The notes beneath the pieces are model-generated. The model did not search any database and was not told the origin of the DNA. It saw only the letters and a program-made list of their open reading frames with translations. A DNA stretch of 64,000 nucleotides, taken from contig CAMJYM010000002.1 of assembly GCA_946220865.1 (NCBI GenBank), positions 1 to 64,000 on the forward strand, read 5' to 3'. This document shows positions 9,125 through 18,281 of this stretch, piece by piece. The translations under genes were made by a program, and so were the position numbers. How positions within the stretch are numbered: position 1 is the stretch's first letter; each line of letters begins with the position of its first letter. Origin of the DNA: an uncultured Clostridia bacterium. Lineage in GTDB: Bacteria > Bacillota > Clostridia > Saccharofermentanales > DTU023.

Positions 9125-10159
9125 CTAGGCTTCCTCACTTTCTTGTTCTTCTTTCAGCTGACGACGAGGCATGGGGTGCTTGGGATCAAAGAGGAAGCAG
9201 GATACCTCGTGCCCATCTTCACGCTTGTAAACAGGCGGCTCGTATTTGGAACAGAGCACCGTCGCAAAGGGGCAGCGCGGGTGGAAGGGGCAGCCGGAGG
9301 GCAGATTTGTCGGATCTGGGGGCATACCGGCAATGGCCTTCAGCTTTCTGTCTTCATCCAGCGAAGGAATGGAATTAAAGAGGCCGAGCGTATAAGGGTG
9401 AAGCGGCTCGTTATATATTTTGCTGACGTCCGCGTACTCGACCACGCGACCGGCATACATAATCGCGACGTAATCGCAGATCTCCGCCACAACACCGAGG
9501 TCATGGGTAATGAGGATCATCGAGGTGTTGAAATCTTTCTTCAGATCCTTCATCAGCTCCAGAACCTGAGCCTGAATCGTCACGTCAAGGGCGGTGGTCG
9601 GCTCATCTGCGATAAGGAGCTTGGGATTGCAGGCCAGCGCCATAGCGATGACCACGCGCTGTTTCATGCCGCCGGAGAACTCATGAGGATAATCATCCAC
9701 ACGTTCTTTGCGGATCCCCACCGTCTCCAGCATCTCAATGGAACGCTGACGCACCTGCGATTTATCCAGGTTCTGATGCAGGCGCACAACCTCTTCGATC
9801 TGGGCACCGACGCGCATGATGGGGTTCAGCGAAGTCATCGGATCCTGAAAGATCATGGAGATTTTATCCCCGCGGATGGAGCGCATCTCATTCTTGCTCT
9901 TTTTCAGCAGATCTTCGCCCTCAAACTCGATGCTGCCGTGGGTCACCACACCCGGAGGATCCGGGACTTGTCCCATAATGCCCAGCGCCGTTGTGGTTTT
10001 TCCGGCGCCCGTCTCACCAACGAAGCCCAGCGTTTCGCCCTCGCGCACGCGAAGGTTTAAGCCGTTGACTGCTTTGGTGATGCCATCATCGGTGCGGTAT
10101 TCAATGCTCAAATCCTGAATATTGAGCAAGTACTTCTCATTGTTCGTTTCTTGGTTCAT
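9125..10159 (-). CDS. oppD: Oligopeptide/dipeptide ABC transporter ATP-binding protein (OppD/DppD)
   Basis: The partner ATPase of OppF; 344 residues. Walker A is GETGAGKTTTALGIMG, the Q-loop IFQDPMTSLNP, the signature EFSGGMKQRVVIAMAL and Walker B KLLIADEPTTALDVT. The C-terminal cysteine motif GCPFHPRCPF is present. Two start codons are possible: the ATG at 10171 sits too close to its GAGG, whereas the ATG at 10159 has GGAG six bases upstream, so I use the latter. It is tightly packed behind oppC. Confidence 0.95.
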   Translation of the reverse strand: MNQETNNEKYLLNIQDLSIEYRTDDGITKAVNGLNLRVREGETLGFVGETGAGKTTTALGIMGQVPDPPGVVTHGSIEFEGEDLLKKSKNEMRSIRGDKISMIFQDPMTSLNPIMRVGAQIEEVVRLHQNLDKSQVRQRSIEMLETVGIRKERVDDYPHEFSGGMKQRVVIAMALACNPKLLIADEPTTALDVTIQAQVLELMKDLKKDFNTSMILITHDLGVVAEICDYVAIMYAGRVVEYADVSKIYNEPLHPYTLGLFNSIPSLDEDRKLKAIAGMPPDPTNLPSGCPFHPRCPFATVLCSKYEPPVYKREDGHEVSCFLFDPKHPMPRRQLKEEQESEEA

Positions 10160-10173
10160 CTTTTTCTCCATCC

Positions 10174-11172
10174 TCAGCGTTTCATACGCGGGTCAAGCGC
10201 ATCGCGCAGACCATCGCCCACCACGTTCAGGGCGAAGATCGTGAGCACAATGACGAGACCCGGGAAGAGGGTCATGTGCGGATAATCACGGATATAACCG
10301 CGGGCTGTAGAAAGCATGGCGCCCCATTCCGGTGTCGGAGGTTCAAGCCCGAGACCGATAAAGCTCATGCCGGCCGCGTTCAGAATGGCATAGGCAAAAC
10401 CCAGCGTCGCCTGAACGATGATGGGGGCAAGGCAGTTCGGCAGGATGTGTTTAAAGATGATACGGGCCGGATTAGAGCCGGTCGCTCTGGCCGCCTCAAC
10501 AAATTCCATCTCCCGCAGTGAAAGCACGGAGGCGCGCACAATACGGGCATAAGCCGGAATCGCAGCGATACCGACGGCGATCATGAGGTTGGCGAGACCA
10601 GGTCCCATGGCCGCAATAATGGCAATGGCCAGAAGAATATCAGGAATCGCCTGAAAGATATCAATAAGGCGCATAAAGACAATATCCACGACGCCCCCGA
10701 AGAAACCGCAGAGCGCGCCGATGCTCACGCCGATGACCAGAGCGATACCGACACAGATAAAGCCGATGCGCAATGAAATACGTGAGCCATAGATCAGGCG
10801 GCTGAAGATATCGGCGCCAAAGTTATCGCAGCCAAAGATATGCTGTGGTGAAGGTTTGGCAAAAAGGGCGCCCATATCAAACTGATTGGCTTTGTAAGGG
10901 GCTACATAGTCCGCAAAGATGGCACAGAGAATGAGCACCGCCAGAATGACCAGGCCAACCATGGCAAGCTTATTGCGGCGCAGGCGTCGCCAGATTTCCG
11001 AAAGACGGCGGAAATGGCGTTTTCTGCGATCATGACCGCCTTCTTCAGCATGTTCCAGCGTCAGGGGATCATAAATATGGGGATCATTATAAATGCTCTC
11101 ATCAAGCACGCCTGTCGGCTGTCCATTTGGGGCATTTTGCGACAGAGCGTTCACAAAAGACTTAGAATTCAT
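10174..11172 (-). CDS. oppC: Oligopeptide/dipeptide ABC transporter permease (OppC/DppC)
   Basis: The second membrane subunit of the importer, 332 residues. A ~75-residue cytoplasmic N-terminus ends in the OppC_N-type motif (IWRRLRRNKLAMVGL) and is followed by about six membrane segments. The EAA loop FVEAARATGSNPARI, which docks on the ATPase, lies near residues 222-240. The protein ends RDALDPRMKR, typical for OppC. The ATG has AAGGAGG upstream and lies 11 bases after oppB. Confidence 0.95.
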   Translation of the reverse strand: MNSKSFVNALSQNAPNGQPTGVLDESIYNDPHIYDPLTLEHAEEGGHDRRKRHFRRLSEIWRRLRRNKLAMVGLVILAVLILCAIFADYVAPYKANQFDMGALFAKPSPQHIFGCDNFGADIFSRLIYGSRISLRIGFICVGIALVIGVSIGALCGFFGGVVDIVFMRLIDIFQAIPDILLAIAIIAAMGPGLANLMIAVGIAAIPAYARIVRASVLSLREMEFVEAARATGSNPARIIFKHILPNCLAPIIVQATLGFAYAILNAAGMSFIGLGLEPPTPEWGAMLSTARGYIRDYPHMTLFPGLVIVLTIFALNVVGDGLRDALDPRMKR

Positions 11173-11183
11173 GCTCGTCCTCC

Positions 11184-12113
11184 TTACGTGTATTGCGACT
11201 TAATACGCGGGTCAACGAAGGCGTAGAGCAAGTCGACGATCAGGTTGACACAGGCAAAGGCCACGGCGACGAAGAGCACGCCACCAAGAACGATGGGAAT
11301 ATCGCGAGCTTTAATGGCATCGACCATGAGGCGCCCAATCCCCGGAATGGAGAAAATAACTTCGGTCATGAGCGCACCACCCAGGAGCTGGCCAAACTGA
11401 ATGCCGATAATGGTAATAATCGGGATCAGGGCATTGCCAAGCGCGTGTTGCCAGATAATAACACTGCGTTTCTGCCCCTTAGCTTCGGCGGTGCGAATAT
11501 AGTCCTTATGAATGACCTCGAGCATATTGGAACGGGTCATACGGGTAATCACCGCAATGCTCTGCGCACCCAGAGCAATGGAAGGCAAGATCATCTGATT
11601 GAAATGCGTAAAACCCGAGGAGGGCAGCCAGCCGAGCTGAACTGAGAAAAAGATAATCAGAAGAAGACCCAGCCAGAAGACCGGCATGGAAATACCGATC
11701 AGAGCAAAGATCATCATGATGTTATCGAAAAAGGAATATTGGCGTATGGCCGAAACTATCCCTATGGGAACCCCCACGATGACGGCAAGTGTGACGGCAA
11801 GCGAGGCCAGCTTAAAGGTTGCCGGAGCCGCATCAAGAATTTCTTTGGTCACCGGCTTGTGCGAGCGGTAGCTCTCACCAAGGTCAAAATGAAAAACTAT
11901 ATTTTCAAGATAGTGTCCGTACTGGACGAAGAAAGGATCGTTTAAGCCCAGGCGTTCACGCTCAGCCTGCACGGCTTCTTCCGAGGCATTCTGCCCCAGC
12001 GAGGCACGTGCTGGATCCCCATTGGAGAAATGCAGCAGAGTAAAGACCGCGAGGCTTACTCCCAGCATTACAGGAATGAGCAGCAGCAAACGCTTGATGA
12101 TGTATTTAATCAT
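11184..12113 (-). CDS. oppB: Oligopeptide/dipeptide ABC transporter permease (OppB/DppB)
   Basis: The first membrane subunit, 309 residues, with the conserved N-terminus IIKRLLLLIPVMLGVSL and about six membrane segments. The EAA-like loop (RTAEAKGQKRSVIIWQHAL) lies near residues 204-222 and the end is the typical YAFVDPRIK. The gene follows oppA after 142 bases that hold a stem-loop, an arrangement that usually lets the binding protein be made in excess over the membrane parts. Confidence 0.95.
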   Translation of the reverse strand: MIKYIIKRLLLLIPVMLGVSLAVFTLLHFSNGDPARASLGQNASEEAVQAERERLGLNDPFFVQYGHYLENIVFHFDLGESYRSHKPVTKEILDAAPATFKLASLAVTLAVIVGVPIGIVSAIRQYSFFDNIMMIFALIGISMPVFWLGLLLIIFFSVQLGWLPSSGFTHFNQMILPSIALGAQSIAVITRMTRSNMLEVIHKDYIRTAEAKGQKRSVIIWQHALGNALIPIITIIGIQFGQLLGGALMTEVIFSIPGIGRLMVDAIKARDIPIVLGGVLFVAVAFACVNLIVDLLYAFVDPRIKSQYT

Positions 12114-12138
12114 AGGGTCTCCGCATTTTACAGAACAA

Positions 12139-12162
12139 GTCCGCCTCGTTGAAGAGGCGGAC
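12139..12162 (-). terminator. Intercistronic stem-loop between oppA and oppB (partial terminator)
   Basis: Perfect 9-bp arms GTCCGCCTC / GAGGCGGAC around 6 bases, followed on the minus strand by TTGTTCTGT. The T-run is weak. It probably causes partial termination or protects the oppA 3' end rather than ending the operon. Confidence 0.55.
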
Positions 12163-12255
12163 TCGTCCGCAATTTATTAAGCACCGAGTTTAAAGTTAGA
12201 GCCTGGCATAGTGATGCTGCCAGACTCCCCGGGGCAGCTGGATCAAAAACTCTGA

Positions 12256-13785
12256 CTAGTCAGAAAAAGTGACCTTCCAGATAGGATGCCAGGCATAAGG
12301 TGAGGGCTCGAGATTCTCGATATACTTGGCCGCACCGATGACGACTTCGCCGTTGTGTTCATAAATCCAGGGTTTCAGTTCGTCAATATATTCCTGGAGC
12401 TCTTTGTAAATCTTGGCACGTTCTTCACCGTCAGGTGTTTTACGGCCATCCTCGAGCAGCTTGTCGACTTTTTCGTCTTCCAGGAAAACATAGTTGCCGC
12501 CGGCGCCTTTGGCGCTGGAGTGGAAGCAGGGCCAGAGGGCCATATCCGCATCAGGAGCATCAGGCGTCCAGCCGATCTGGAACATCTGCTGTTCGCCGGA
12601 CTCCAGCTTCTCAATATAAGCCGCCCACTCAAGGACTTCGATCTTCACGGAAATACCACATTCAGCCAGCATGTTTTTGATCCAGCCGGCCATATCGACA
12701 CGTTCGGTCTTCTCATTGGTGGAGAGCGTCAGTTCGAGGCCATCCGGATAGCCAGCTTCTTTCAGAAGCTCTTTGGCTTTTTCGACATCGCGGGGGAAAG
12801 GCTTCATATCGTTGGCGATAGAATACTGCATGCTGCCTTCAAAGGGGCCCGTAGCAGCTTTACCAACACCACGCCACACGGCGGCGTCGATGGCTTTCAT
12901 ATCGAGGCCATAAGCGATGGCCTGACGGACACGGATGTCATCCAGAGGCTTCTGGCTGAGGTTCAGGCCGAGATACTGCGTGCTGTATTCAGGAACGCGG
13001 AGAACCTTCAGGTCTGGATTGCTCTCGACGCGCTCAATATCCTGCGGAGTAAGCTCGTAGGCGATATCCACAGCGCCGGATTCCAGCTCAATGGTACGGT
13101 TGGTGGCTTCGGGAATCACGCGAAGGATCATGGTCTTGTAGGCCGGTTTAGGATCGCCCCAGAAATCATCGAAACGCTCGAAGGTCATATGGTCGTTCTT
13201 TTTCCACTCCACAAATTTGAAGGGACCGGTGCCGACAGGATTCTGACCAAACTTCTTCTCGCCCTCTTCTTCAACAGCCTTCTTGCTGACAATAAAGCCG
13301 GAAGCATGGGCCAGACATTTGAAGAAGCCGGTATTAGGTTTATTCAGCTGGAACTTGATGGTGTAATCATCAGGCATTTCAAAGCTGCCTTCTTTGATAT
13401 CACCAAAGATATGGGCAACAGCCGGAGCTTTGCGGGCCCGTTCAAAGGAATAGGCCACGTCTTCAGCTTTCATTTCTTCACCATTGTGGAACTTCACGCC
13501 TTTGCGCAGGTGGAAGATATAGGTGACATCATCGGGGAGTTCCCAGCTCTCGGCCAGAACCGGGATAGGGTTCGAGTCTTTGTCGAGATCGATCAGACCC
13601 TGATAGATCTGATGCATGGCGTGGCTGGAAGGGCTGTCATTGTTGGCAACAGGGTCCAGGGTAATGGCGTCGTAGGCTGTTGCGACGGTCAGGGTGTCAT
13701 GCTCTTTGGCTTGCACCGGACTGGCCACAAGCAGAAGACTGAGGCAGACAAACAGAGCTAAAAGAAGACTTAAGTGTTTTTTCAT
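12256..13785 (-). CDS. oppA: Peptide ABC transporter substrate-binding protein (OppA/DppA, SBP family 5)
   Basis: Extracytoplasmic binding protein of the peptide importer; 509 residues, a normal length. The first ~26 residues are a classic signal peptide (two lysines, hydrophobic core, then SPVQA before KEH). There is no lipobox cysteine at the cleavage site, odd for a Gram-positive. The SBP_bac_5 features follow: DTLTVATAYDAITLDP, then YIFHLRKGVKFHNGE and VGTGPFKFVEWKK. The ATG overlaps the stop of an 18-codon leader ORF (ATGA) and has almost no ribosome site of its own. A strong promoter lies about 115 bases upstream. Dipeptide versus oligopeptide preference cannot be told. Confidence 0.95.
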   Translation of the reverse strand: MKKHLSLLLALFVCLSLLLVASPVQAKEHDTLTVATAYDAITLDPVANNDSPSSHAMHQIYQGLIDLDKDSNPIPVLAESWELPDDVTYIFHLRKGVKFHNGEEMKAEDVAYSFERARKAPAVAHIFGDIKEGSFEMPDDYTIKFQLNKPNTGFFKCLAHASGFIVSKKAVEEEGEKKFGQNPVGTGPFKFVEWKKNDHMTFERFDDFWGDPKPAYKTMILRVIPEATNRTIELESGAVDIAYELTPQDIERVESNPDLKVLRVPEYSTQYLGLNLSQKPLDDIRVRQAIAYGLDMKAIDAAVWRGVGKAATGPFEGSMQYSIANDMKPFPRDVEKAKELLKEAGYPDGLELTLSTNEKTERVDMAGWIKNMLAECGISVKIEVLEWAAYIEKLESGEQQMFQIGWTPDAPDADMALWPCFHSSAKGAGGNYVFLEDEKVDKLLEDGRKTPDGEERAKIYKELQEYIDELKPWIYEHNGEVVIGAAKYIENLEPSPYAWHPIWKVTFSD

Positions 13786-13838
13786 AGCTGTACCGTGGGA
13801 GTGAAAAAGTCCATAAGTGCTGCGACTTGAGCACTCAT
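13782..13838 (-). CDS. Leader mini-ORF (18 codons) coupled to oppA
   Basis: An ATG at 13838 opens an 18-codon frame, MSAQVAALMDFFTPTVQL, whose TGA overlaps the oppA start as ATGA. Directly before it, in the same frame, lies a four-codon frame GTG-ATC-AAG-TAA whose GTG is five bases from a perfect AAGGAGG (13856-13862). The only strong ribosome site in the leader thus serves these mini-ORFs and not oppA. Coupled translation is inferred. It could also be chance, since the frame is short and has no known homologue. Confidence 0.4.
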   Translation of the reverse strand: MSAQVAALMDFFTPTVQL

Positions 13839-13897
13839 TTACTTGATCACACGTTCCTCCTTCATTTATTGAGCGGTTACACGCTCTTTTTATATAA

Positions 13898-13925
13898 ATT
13901 ATCTAAAAAGCCAAGCTCTTGTCAA
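13898..13925 (-). promoter_or_regulatory. Sigma-70 type promoter of oppABCDF
   Basis: Minus strand: a perfect -35 TTGACA (13920-13925), a 16-bp spacer and the -10 GATAAT (13898-13903, five of six). The spacing and position upstream of the AAGGAGG-led leader fit transcription of the whole opp operon. Confidence 0.7.
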
Positions 13926-13965
13926 GCACAGCATGGTTATTCTACCTGTATTTCTGATGAAATGC

Positions 13966-13992
13966 CGAGGCCAGACGATAACGTCCGCCTCG
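13966..13992 (-). terminator. Stem-loop after the yitT gene
   Basis: CGAGGC-CA-GACG pairs with CGTC-C-GCCTCG around ATAA, 43 bases past the YitT stop and just upstream of the oppA promoter. The following bases are not T-rich, so termination may be Rho-dependent or weak. Confidence 0.45.
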
Positions 13993-14034
13993 TAAAAATG
14001 AGGCCGCTCAGCGGCGAGCTATTCTTTGTCGGAG

Positions 14035-14739
14035 CTAGGACTCCCCCGGAGCATAGGCCGGTCTGGACAAATGAAGTTCGACCTGCCCGACCATGAGTGA
14101 GGAAACAATGGTGGTCAGCAGGGAATAGATAATGCGGTTAAAGGGAATATAAATGAGTGAGAGCAGGAGAACCAGATAGTCTCCGAGCACATAAGAAACC
14201 GACAGGGAAATTTTAAACTTGCGGCTGATAAACATGGAAAGGGCATCATCCCCGCCGGAAGCCCCGCCCTGTGTGACCACGAGGCCGCAGCCCAGACCGA
14301 TGAGCAGACCGCCCAATACTGCGGCAAGCAACGGAAATTCATAGAGGCTGGGAAGAACGGGTCCGATGAAATCGAAAACCTTGAGGAAAAGAGCCATTGC
14401 TAAAGTCGCTATGGCCGATTTTTTTATAAAGCCAAGTCCCATCAGGCCGAAACCCAGCGCGTAGCACAAGACGTCCAGGATAGGCGCCACAATGGAGGGT
14501 TCAAAGGCAAAAACGCGATCGGCGAAAAGGACAAGACCGATGACGCCGCCTTCTGTAATCTTGGACTGAGCGTGAATATTGACCAGGGCAAAAGCCATGA
14601 TCATGCTGCCCAAAAGGATACGTCCAAGTTCGATGGGCTTGAGTTCAAAAAACGCAAGAAGTCTGGAAATCGCTGAGGGTTGACACAAGACATCGCGAGT
14701 TTGGACGCTTTTGTTTTCTTTTTTGTGAAAAAGTTCCAC
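14035..14739 (-). CDS. YitT family integral membrane protein
   Basis: A 234-residue membrane protein with about six hydrophobic segments and the family's glycine-rich core (SKITEGGVIGLVL near residue 60 and GCGLVVTQGGASGGDD near residue 150). The YitT family is widespread in Bacillota; its transport function is unknown. Most members have a C-terminal cytoplasmic DUF2179 domain after the membrane part, which is missing here. The start is a GTG with GGAGG 11 bases away, so a slightly different start is possible. It is transcribed alone, toward oppA. Confidence 0.85.
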   Translation of the reverse strand: MELFHKKENKSVQTRDVLCQPSAISRLLAFFELKPIELGRILLGSMIMAFALVNIHAQSKITEGGVIGLVLFADRVFAFEPSIVAPILDVLCYALGFGLMGLGFIKKSAIATLAMALFLKVFDFIGPVLPSLYEFPLLAAVLGGLLIGLGCGLVVTQGGASGGDDALSMFISRKFKISLSVSYVLGDYLVLLLSLIYIPFNRIIYSLLTTIVSSLMVGQVELHLSRPAYAPGES

Positions 14740-15288
14740 AGGTAAATAAGCCTCCGCTTTCGTAAATTCGATGGTTGTGATGCTTTTTGTTTGGGATTTT
14801 GCTATAAAACTCTGCAGGAAACCCCTCTTTTCAGCCTCTGAAACGTCACATCAGGCGCAACATAAGCTCTCCATTCGATGGTGATCTGCAGATAAAACTT
14901 ATAGGTGGCACGCCATCCAACAACGTACCAGTCTTTTTTTTATCTTGACAGAATGCTTAATTCTTGTCAAATGGGGAGGATAATTCAGCTGAAAACTTAC
15001 GGGGCCCCTCGCAGCAAATAATCAGCATTTCTCACATCCATTTAACATATTTCCTGTTGACAGCGCTGGACAGCTATGTCTTGTCCAACGCATAAAAAGA
15101 AAGCAATCTCTGACAAAAAGCTGATCTGCGCCCAGCTTGCCTCATTGCCTCCTTTTCGCGCAAAGGGTTGTTCCATATCTTCAAGGAAATTCACTCTCCT
15201 GCAATCTTTTACCTGCGTCAAACTTGTCGCTAATCTCTGCTTGCTACACTGGCTTTGATCATTTAGAAGAGAACCTCGGAGATCAAGC
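14740..15288. other. Divergent regulatory interval between yitT and the ugp operon
   Basis: No protein gene is supported in these 549 bases. At 14945-14970 TTGACA-GAAT and ATTC-TTGTCAA form an inverted repeat with a one-base bulge, which looks like an operator. At 15224-15250 TTGTCG and TACACT, 15 bases apart, are a possible weak promoter for ugp, with the ribosome site CGGAGA before the ATG. Tandem GGACA/TGTCC words lie around 15056-15090. Confidence 0.4.
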
Positions 15289-16446
15289 ATGTCGTTTATT
15301 GAACTGAAAAACTTAGGTAAAAGTTATGACAAGCAGAGGAGCAAAGCCGTCAGCGACGTCAATCTGACGATTGATAAGGGAGATTTTGTCGTTCTCGTTG
15401 GACCATCTGGCTGCGGTAAATCAACGACCTTACGCATGTTGGCTGGGCTGGAAGAAATCACAGACGGCGAATTTTATTTTGAAGGACAACTCTACAATCA
15501 GCTTAGCCCACAGCAGCGCGGCTTTGCCATGGTTTTTCAAAATTACGCGCTTTATCCTCATATGACCGTGTATGAAAACATTGCTTTTCCCCTGCGTATT
15601 CGCAAGCTGAAAAAACCGGAACTGGACGCCAAAGTGCAGCAGGCCGCTGAACTATTAGAGCTTTCCGCTCTGCTGAGCCGACATCCTGCCGAGCTTTCCG
15701 GCGGTCAGAAACAGCGGGTCGCCATTGGCAGCGCCATTGTACGTCATCCCCAATTATTTCTTATGGATGAGCCCCTCTCTAACCTCGATGCCAAATTGCG
15801 GGAACAGATGCGCAGAGTCATTGCAAGCCTGCATCAAAGTCTGGGCACAACCGTGGTGTATGTCACTCACGATCAGGTCGAAGCCATGACCCTGGGCAAC
15901 AAAATTGTCGTCATGAACAAGGGAAAAGTGCAGCAAGTGGACACACCCTCGCGGCTTTATCAACATCCTGCCAATAGGTTTACCGCCTCCTTTATCGGCA
16001 GTCCCTCCATCAATTTTCTCGAAGTGAAAATGCTGAAACGTCCCGGCGCTTACCAGCTTATCTCCGGATCATCGATCCTCCACCTCACAAATCAGCAGGG
16101 AGAACGGCTGGCTCAACGTGGTTTTGCAGAGGCTCCCTTTATTCTGGGCGTTCGCCCTGGAGACATAAGGCTTGTACCTCCGGACGGACAGGAAGACATG
16201 CGTGTGAAAATCATCTCCCGCGAGCTTCTCGGGGCCAAGATGGCTCTTTACACCGAAAATAAGCAATCTCGGCTCATTGTGCTGAGTCCTGTGAACTATG
16301 AGCTCTTCAGCGGCCAGGAGATTGGCCTGCGTTTCAACTTAGTTAAAGCTTTGGCATTTGATCCCCGTAGCGAAGAAAATCTATTTTCCGAGGCCGCATC
16401 GATTTCCGATCCGACGAGCAAGAATCTATGGAAAGCGTCGCTCTAG
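15289..16446 (+). CDS. ugpC: Sugar/glycerol-phosphate ABC transporter ATP-binding protein (UgpC/MsmK family)
   Basis: A 385-residue CUT1-type ATPase: Walker A GPSGCGKSTTLRMLAGL, Q-loop MVFQNYALYPHMTVYENI, signature LSGGQKQRVAIGSAIVR, Walker B LFLMDEPLSNLDAKLR, and a C-terminal TOBE/regulatory domain with LGVRPGDIRL. It powers import by the permeases encoded next to it. It is followed one base later by ugpA. A second ATPase of the same family closes the operon at 19668; the two are not near-identical. MsmK-type ATPases often serve several sugar systems, so this one may not be exclusive to Ugp. Confidence 0.92.
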   Translation: MSFIELKNLGKSYDKQRSKAVSDVNLTIDKGDFVVLVGPSGCGKSTTLRMLAGLEEITDGEFYFEGQLYNQLSPQQRGFAMVFQNYALYPHMTVYENIAFPLRIRKLKKPELDAKVQQAAELLELSALLSRHPAELSGGQKQRVAIGSAIVRHPQLFLMDEPLSNLDAKLREQMRRVIASLHQSLGTTVVYVTHDQVEAMTLGNKIVVMNKGKVQQVDTPSRLYQHPANRFTASFIGSPSINFLEVKMLKRPGAYQLISGSSILHLTNQQGERLAQRGFAEAPFILGVRPGDIRLVPPDGQEDMRVKIISRELLGAKMALYTENKQSRLIVLSPVNYELFSGQEIGLRFNLVKALAFDPRSEENLFSEAASISDPTSKNLWKASL

Positions 16447-16447
16447 C

Positions 16448-17320
16448 ATGAAAACCTGGAAAAAAGTTTCTGCCTATTTCTTCGTCTTGCCCTGTCTGGC
16501 TGTCTTCGGCATCTTTCTCTTTTATCCCTTCGCCAAGACGATCTATCTCAGTCTTTATAAGACGAATAATCTGGGGCAGGCACAAATCTATGTGGGTCTT
16601 GACAATTACCGGGAGGTTTTACAATCCGCCTCCTTCCTCAACAGCCTTAAAGTCACGCTCATTTTTGTCTTGATTGTAGTTCTGGTGAGCATGCTGATGG
16701 GGCTGGTCAATGCCCTGCTCTGCCAGAAATCCTTCCCCGGCATTCGCTTTTTTTCCACGGCATACGCGCTGCCCATGTCGATTGCCTCTGCTTCGGCAGC
16801 GATGATTTTCCGCCTCATGCTCGATCCCACCATCGGCATCGTCAATAAGCTCCTCGGTCTGAAGATCAGCTGGATTCAGGATCCCCACTACGCCCTGCTC
16901 AGCGTGGCTCTGCTCACCGCCTGGCTTAATTCCGGGATTAACTTTCTCTATTTTTCCGCCGGTTTGACCACCATTGACGAAACCTTGTATGAGCGGGCTT
17001 CTGTCGATGGGGCGAACGAATGGCAGAAGCTTTTCCGCATCACCCTGCCAAGCCTGCGCCCCATCCTCTTTTATACGCTGGTCGTGAATATTATCCTGGC
17101 CTTCCAGTCTTTTGGCCAGGTGAAGATTCTAACCTCCGGGGGTCCTGGAGAAAGCACCAATCTCATCGTTTTCTCAATTTATCGCAATGCCTTTTTCAAC
17201 TTCCGTTTCGGCACAGCAGCCACAGAATCGGTCATCCTCTTTTTTATCATCTTTATCCTCACGCTGCTGATGTTCCGCTCGGAAAATAAGCAAAACAGCC
17301 CTAAAAAAGAGCTCAAATAA
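16448..17320 (+). CDS. ugpA: ABC transporter permease, UgpA family
   Basis: A 290-residue membrane subunit with six predicted segments and the CUT1 EAA loop YERASVDGANEWQKLFRITL at about residues 183-203. The frame is open further upstream inside ugpC, but the ATG at 16448 begins one base after the ugpC stop and gives the usual short basic N-terminus MKTWKKVSAYFFVLPCL. The assignment to Ugp rather than another CUT1 system rests on the strong UgpB character of the binding protein two genes later. Confidence 0.88.
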   Translation: MKTWKKVSAYFFVLPCLAVFGIFLFYPFAKTIYLSLYKTNNLGQAQIYVGLDNYREVLQSASFLNSLKVTLIFVLIVVLVSMLMGLVNALLCQKSFPGIRFFSTAYALPMSIASASAAMIFRLMLDPTIGIVNKLLGLKISWIQDPHYALLSVALLTAWLNSGINFLYFSAGLTTIDETLYERASVDGANEWQKLFRITLPSLRPILFYTLVVNIILAFQSFGQVKILTSGGPGESTNLIVFSIYRNAFFNFRFGTAATESVILFFIIFILTLLMFRSENKQNSPKKELK

Positions 17321-17344
17321 ATCTGTGAGAAGGACTTGAACGCC

Positions 17345-18202
17345 ATGTCGCAAGCAAAAGTAAAAAACCTCCAGCCCTCGAAACAAAATGCCAGAAACTC
17401 CCTTCCTCTTGTCATCCTCAACCTGCTTTGCGGTTTATTCATGCTTTTCCCACTTCTTTATGCTGTATCCATTGCTTTTATGCCCTCAAGTGAGTTGTTC
17501 AACATGGATCTCAATTTGCTGCCGAAGCAGCCGACTCTGGAGAACTTCGCGTCAGCTCTATCTAAGATGCCCCTGGGCCGCTTTATCCTCAACTCGTTTA
17601 TCGTCTCGTTGGCCATCACGGGCGGGCAGATCATCTCCTGCTCTTTGGCTGCCTTCGCCTTCTCCTTTCTTGACTTCAAAGGCAAAGATGGCCTGTTCAT
17701 GCTGATTATGGCCACGATGATGATTCCCGGCGAAGCCACCATCATTTCCAATTACCTGACCGTAAGCTCCTGGCAATGGCTGGAAAGTTATAAAGTCCTG
17801 ATTGTGCCTTACCTCACTTCCGCCATGGGCATCTTCCTTTTTCGCCAGTTTTACCAGAGCTTCCCCATCTCCCTCTACGAAGCGGCCCGTATGGATGGCT
17901 GCAGTAACCTTCGCTTCATTGTCACGATTCTCCTCCCCTTAAGTAAGCCGGCCATTGGAGCCATGGCCGTTTATACCTTTATCAATGCCTGGAATATGTT
18001 TATGTGGCCGCTTCTGGTCACCAGTTCCGAAAATATGCGCACGGTGCAAATCGGCATCAGCATGCTCGACAGTGTGGATTCCAAGTCTCTCACCATGATG
18101 ATCGCCGGTGTCGTTTTGATTATCCTGCCCTCCATCTCCATTTTTATTCTGGGTCAGAAGCAGTTGATTAAAGGCATGTTCAATGGCGCCGTTAAAGGCT
18201 AG
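17345..18202 (+). CDS. ugpE: ABC transporter permease, UgpE family
   Basis: The second membrane subunit, 285 residues, with six predicted segments and the EAA loop YEAARMDGCSNLRFIVTILL at about residues 178-197. A TTG at 17336 is in frame but lies only one base from its GAAGGA; the ATG at 17345 is better spaced and is used here. It follows ugpA after 24 bases and precedes the binding protein by 79 bases. Confidence 0.88.
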   Translation: MSQAKVKNLQPSKQNARNSLPLVILNLLCGLFMLFPLLYAVSIAFMPSSELFNMDLNLLPKQPTLENFASALSKMPLGRFILNSFIVSLAITGGQIISCSLAAFAFSFLDFKGKDGLFMLIMATMMIPGEATIISNYLTVSSWQWLESYKVLIVPYLTSAMGIFLFRQFYQSFPISLYEAARMDGCSNLRFIVTILLPLSKPAIGAMAVYTFINAWNMFMWPLLVTSSENMRTVQIGISMLDSVDSKSLTMMIAGVVLIILPSISIFILGQKQLIKGMFNGAVKG

Positions 18203-18281
18203 GCCCATAAGTTTGGTGTTATGCGCCATAAAGCGCCTGACATAGATCACATCTCTGGAAAAGAACAGATGAAAGGAAAAA

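Noticed and set aside
12355..13761. A 468-codon open frame opposite oppA
   Set aside because: It is the antisense of a complete, recognisable oppA with signal peptide. It has no family signature and arises from codon bias.
13827..14096. An 89-codon rightward frame across the oppA promoter
   Set aside because: It would cover the oppA promoter and the yitT stem-loop and shows no protein-like pattern.
15042..15290. An 82-codon leftward frame before ugpC
   Set aside because: It has no ribosome site or family pattern and overlaps the ugp promoter region.
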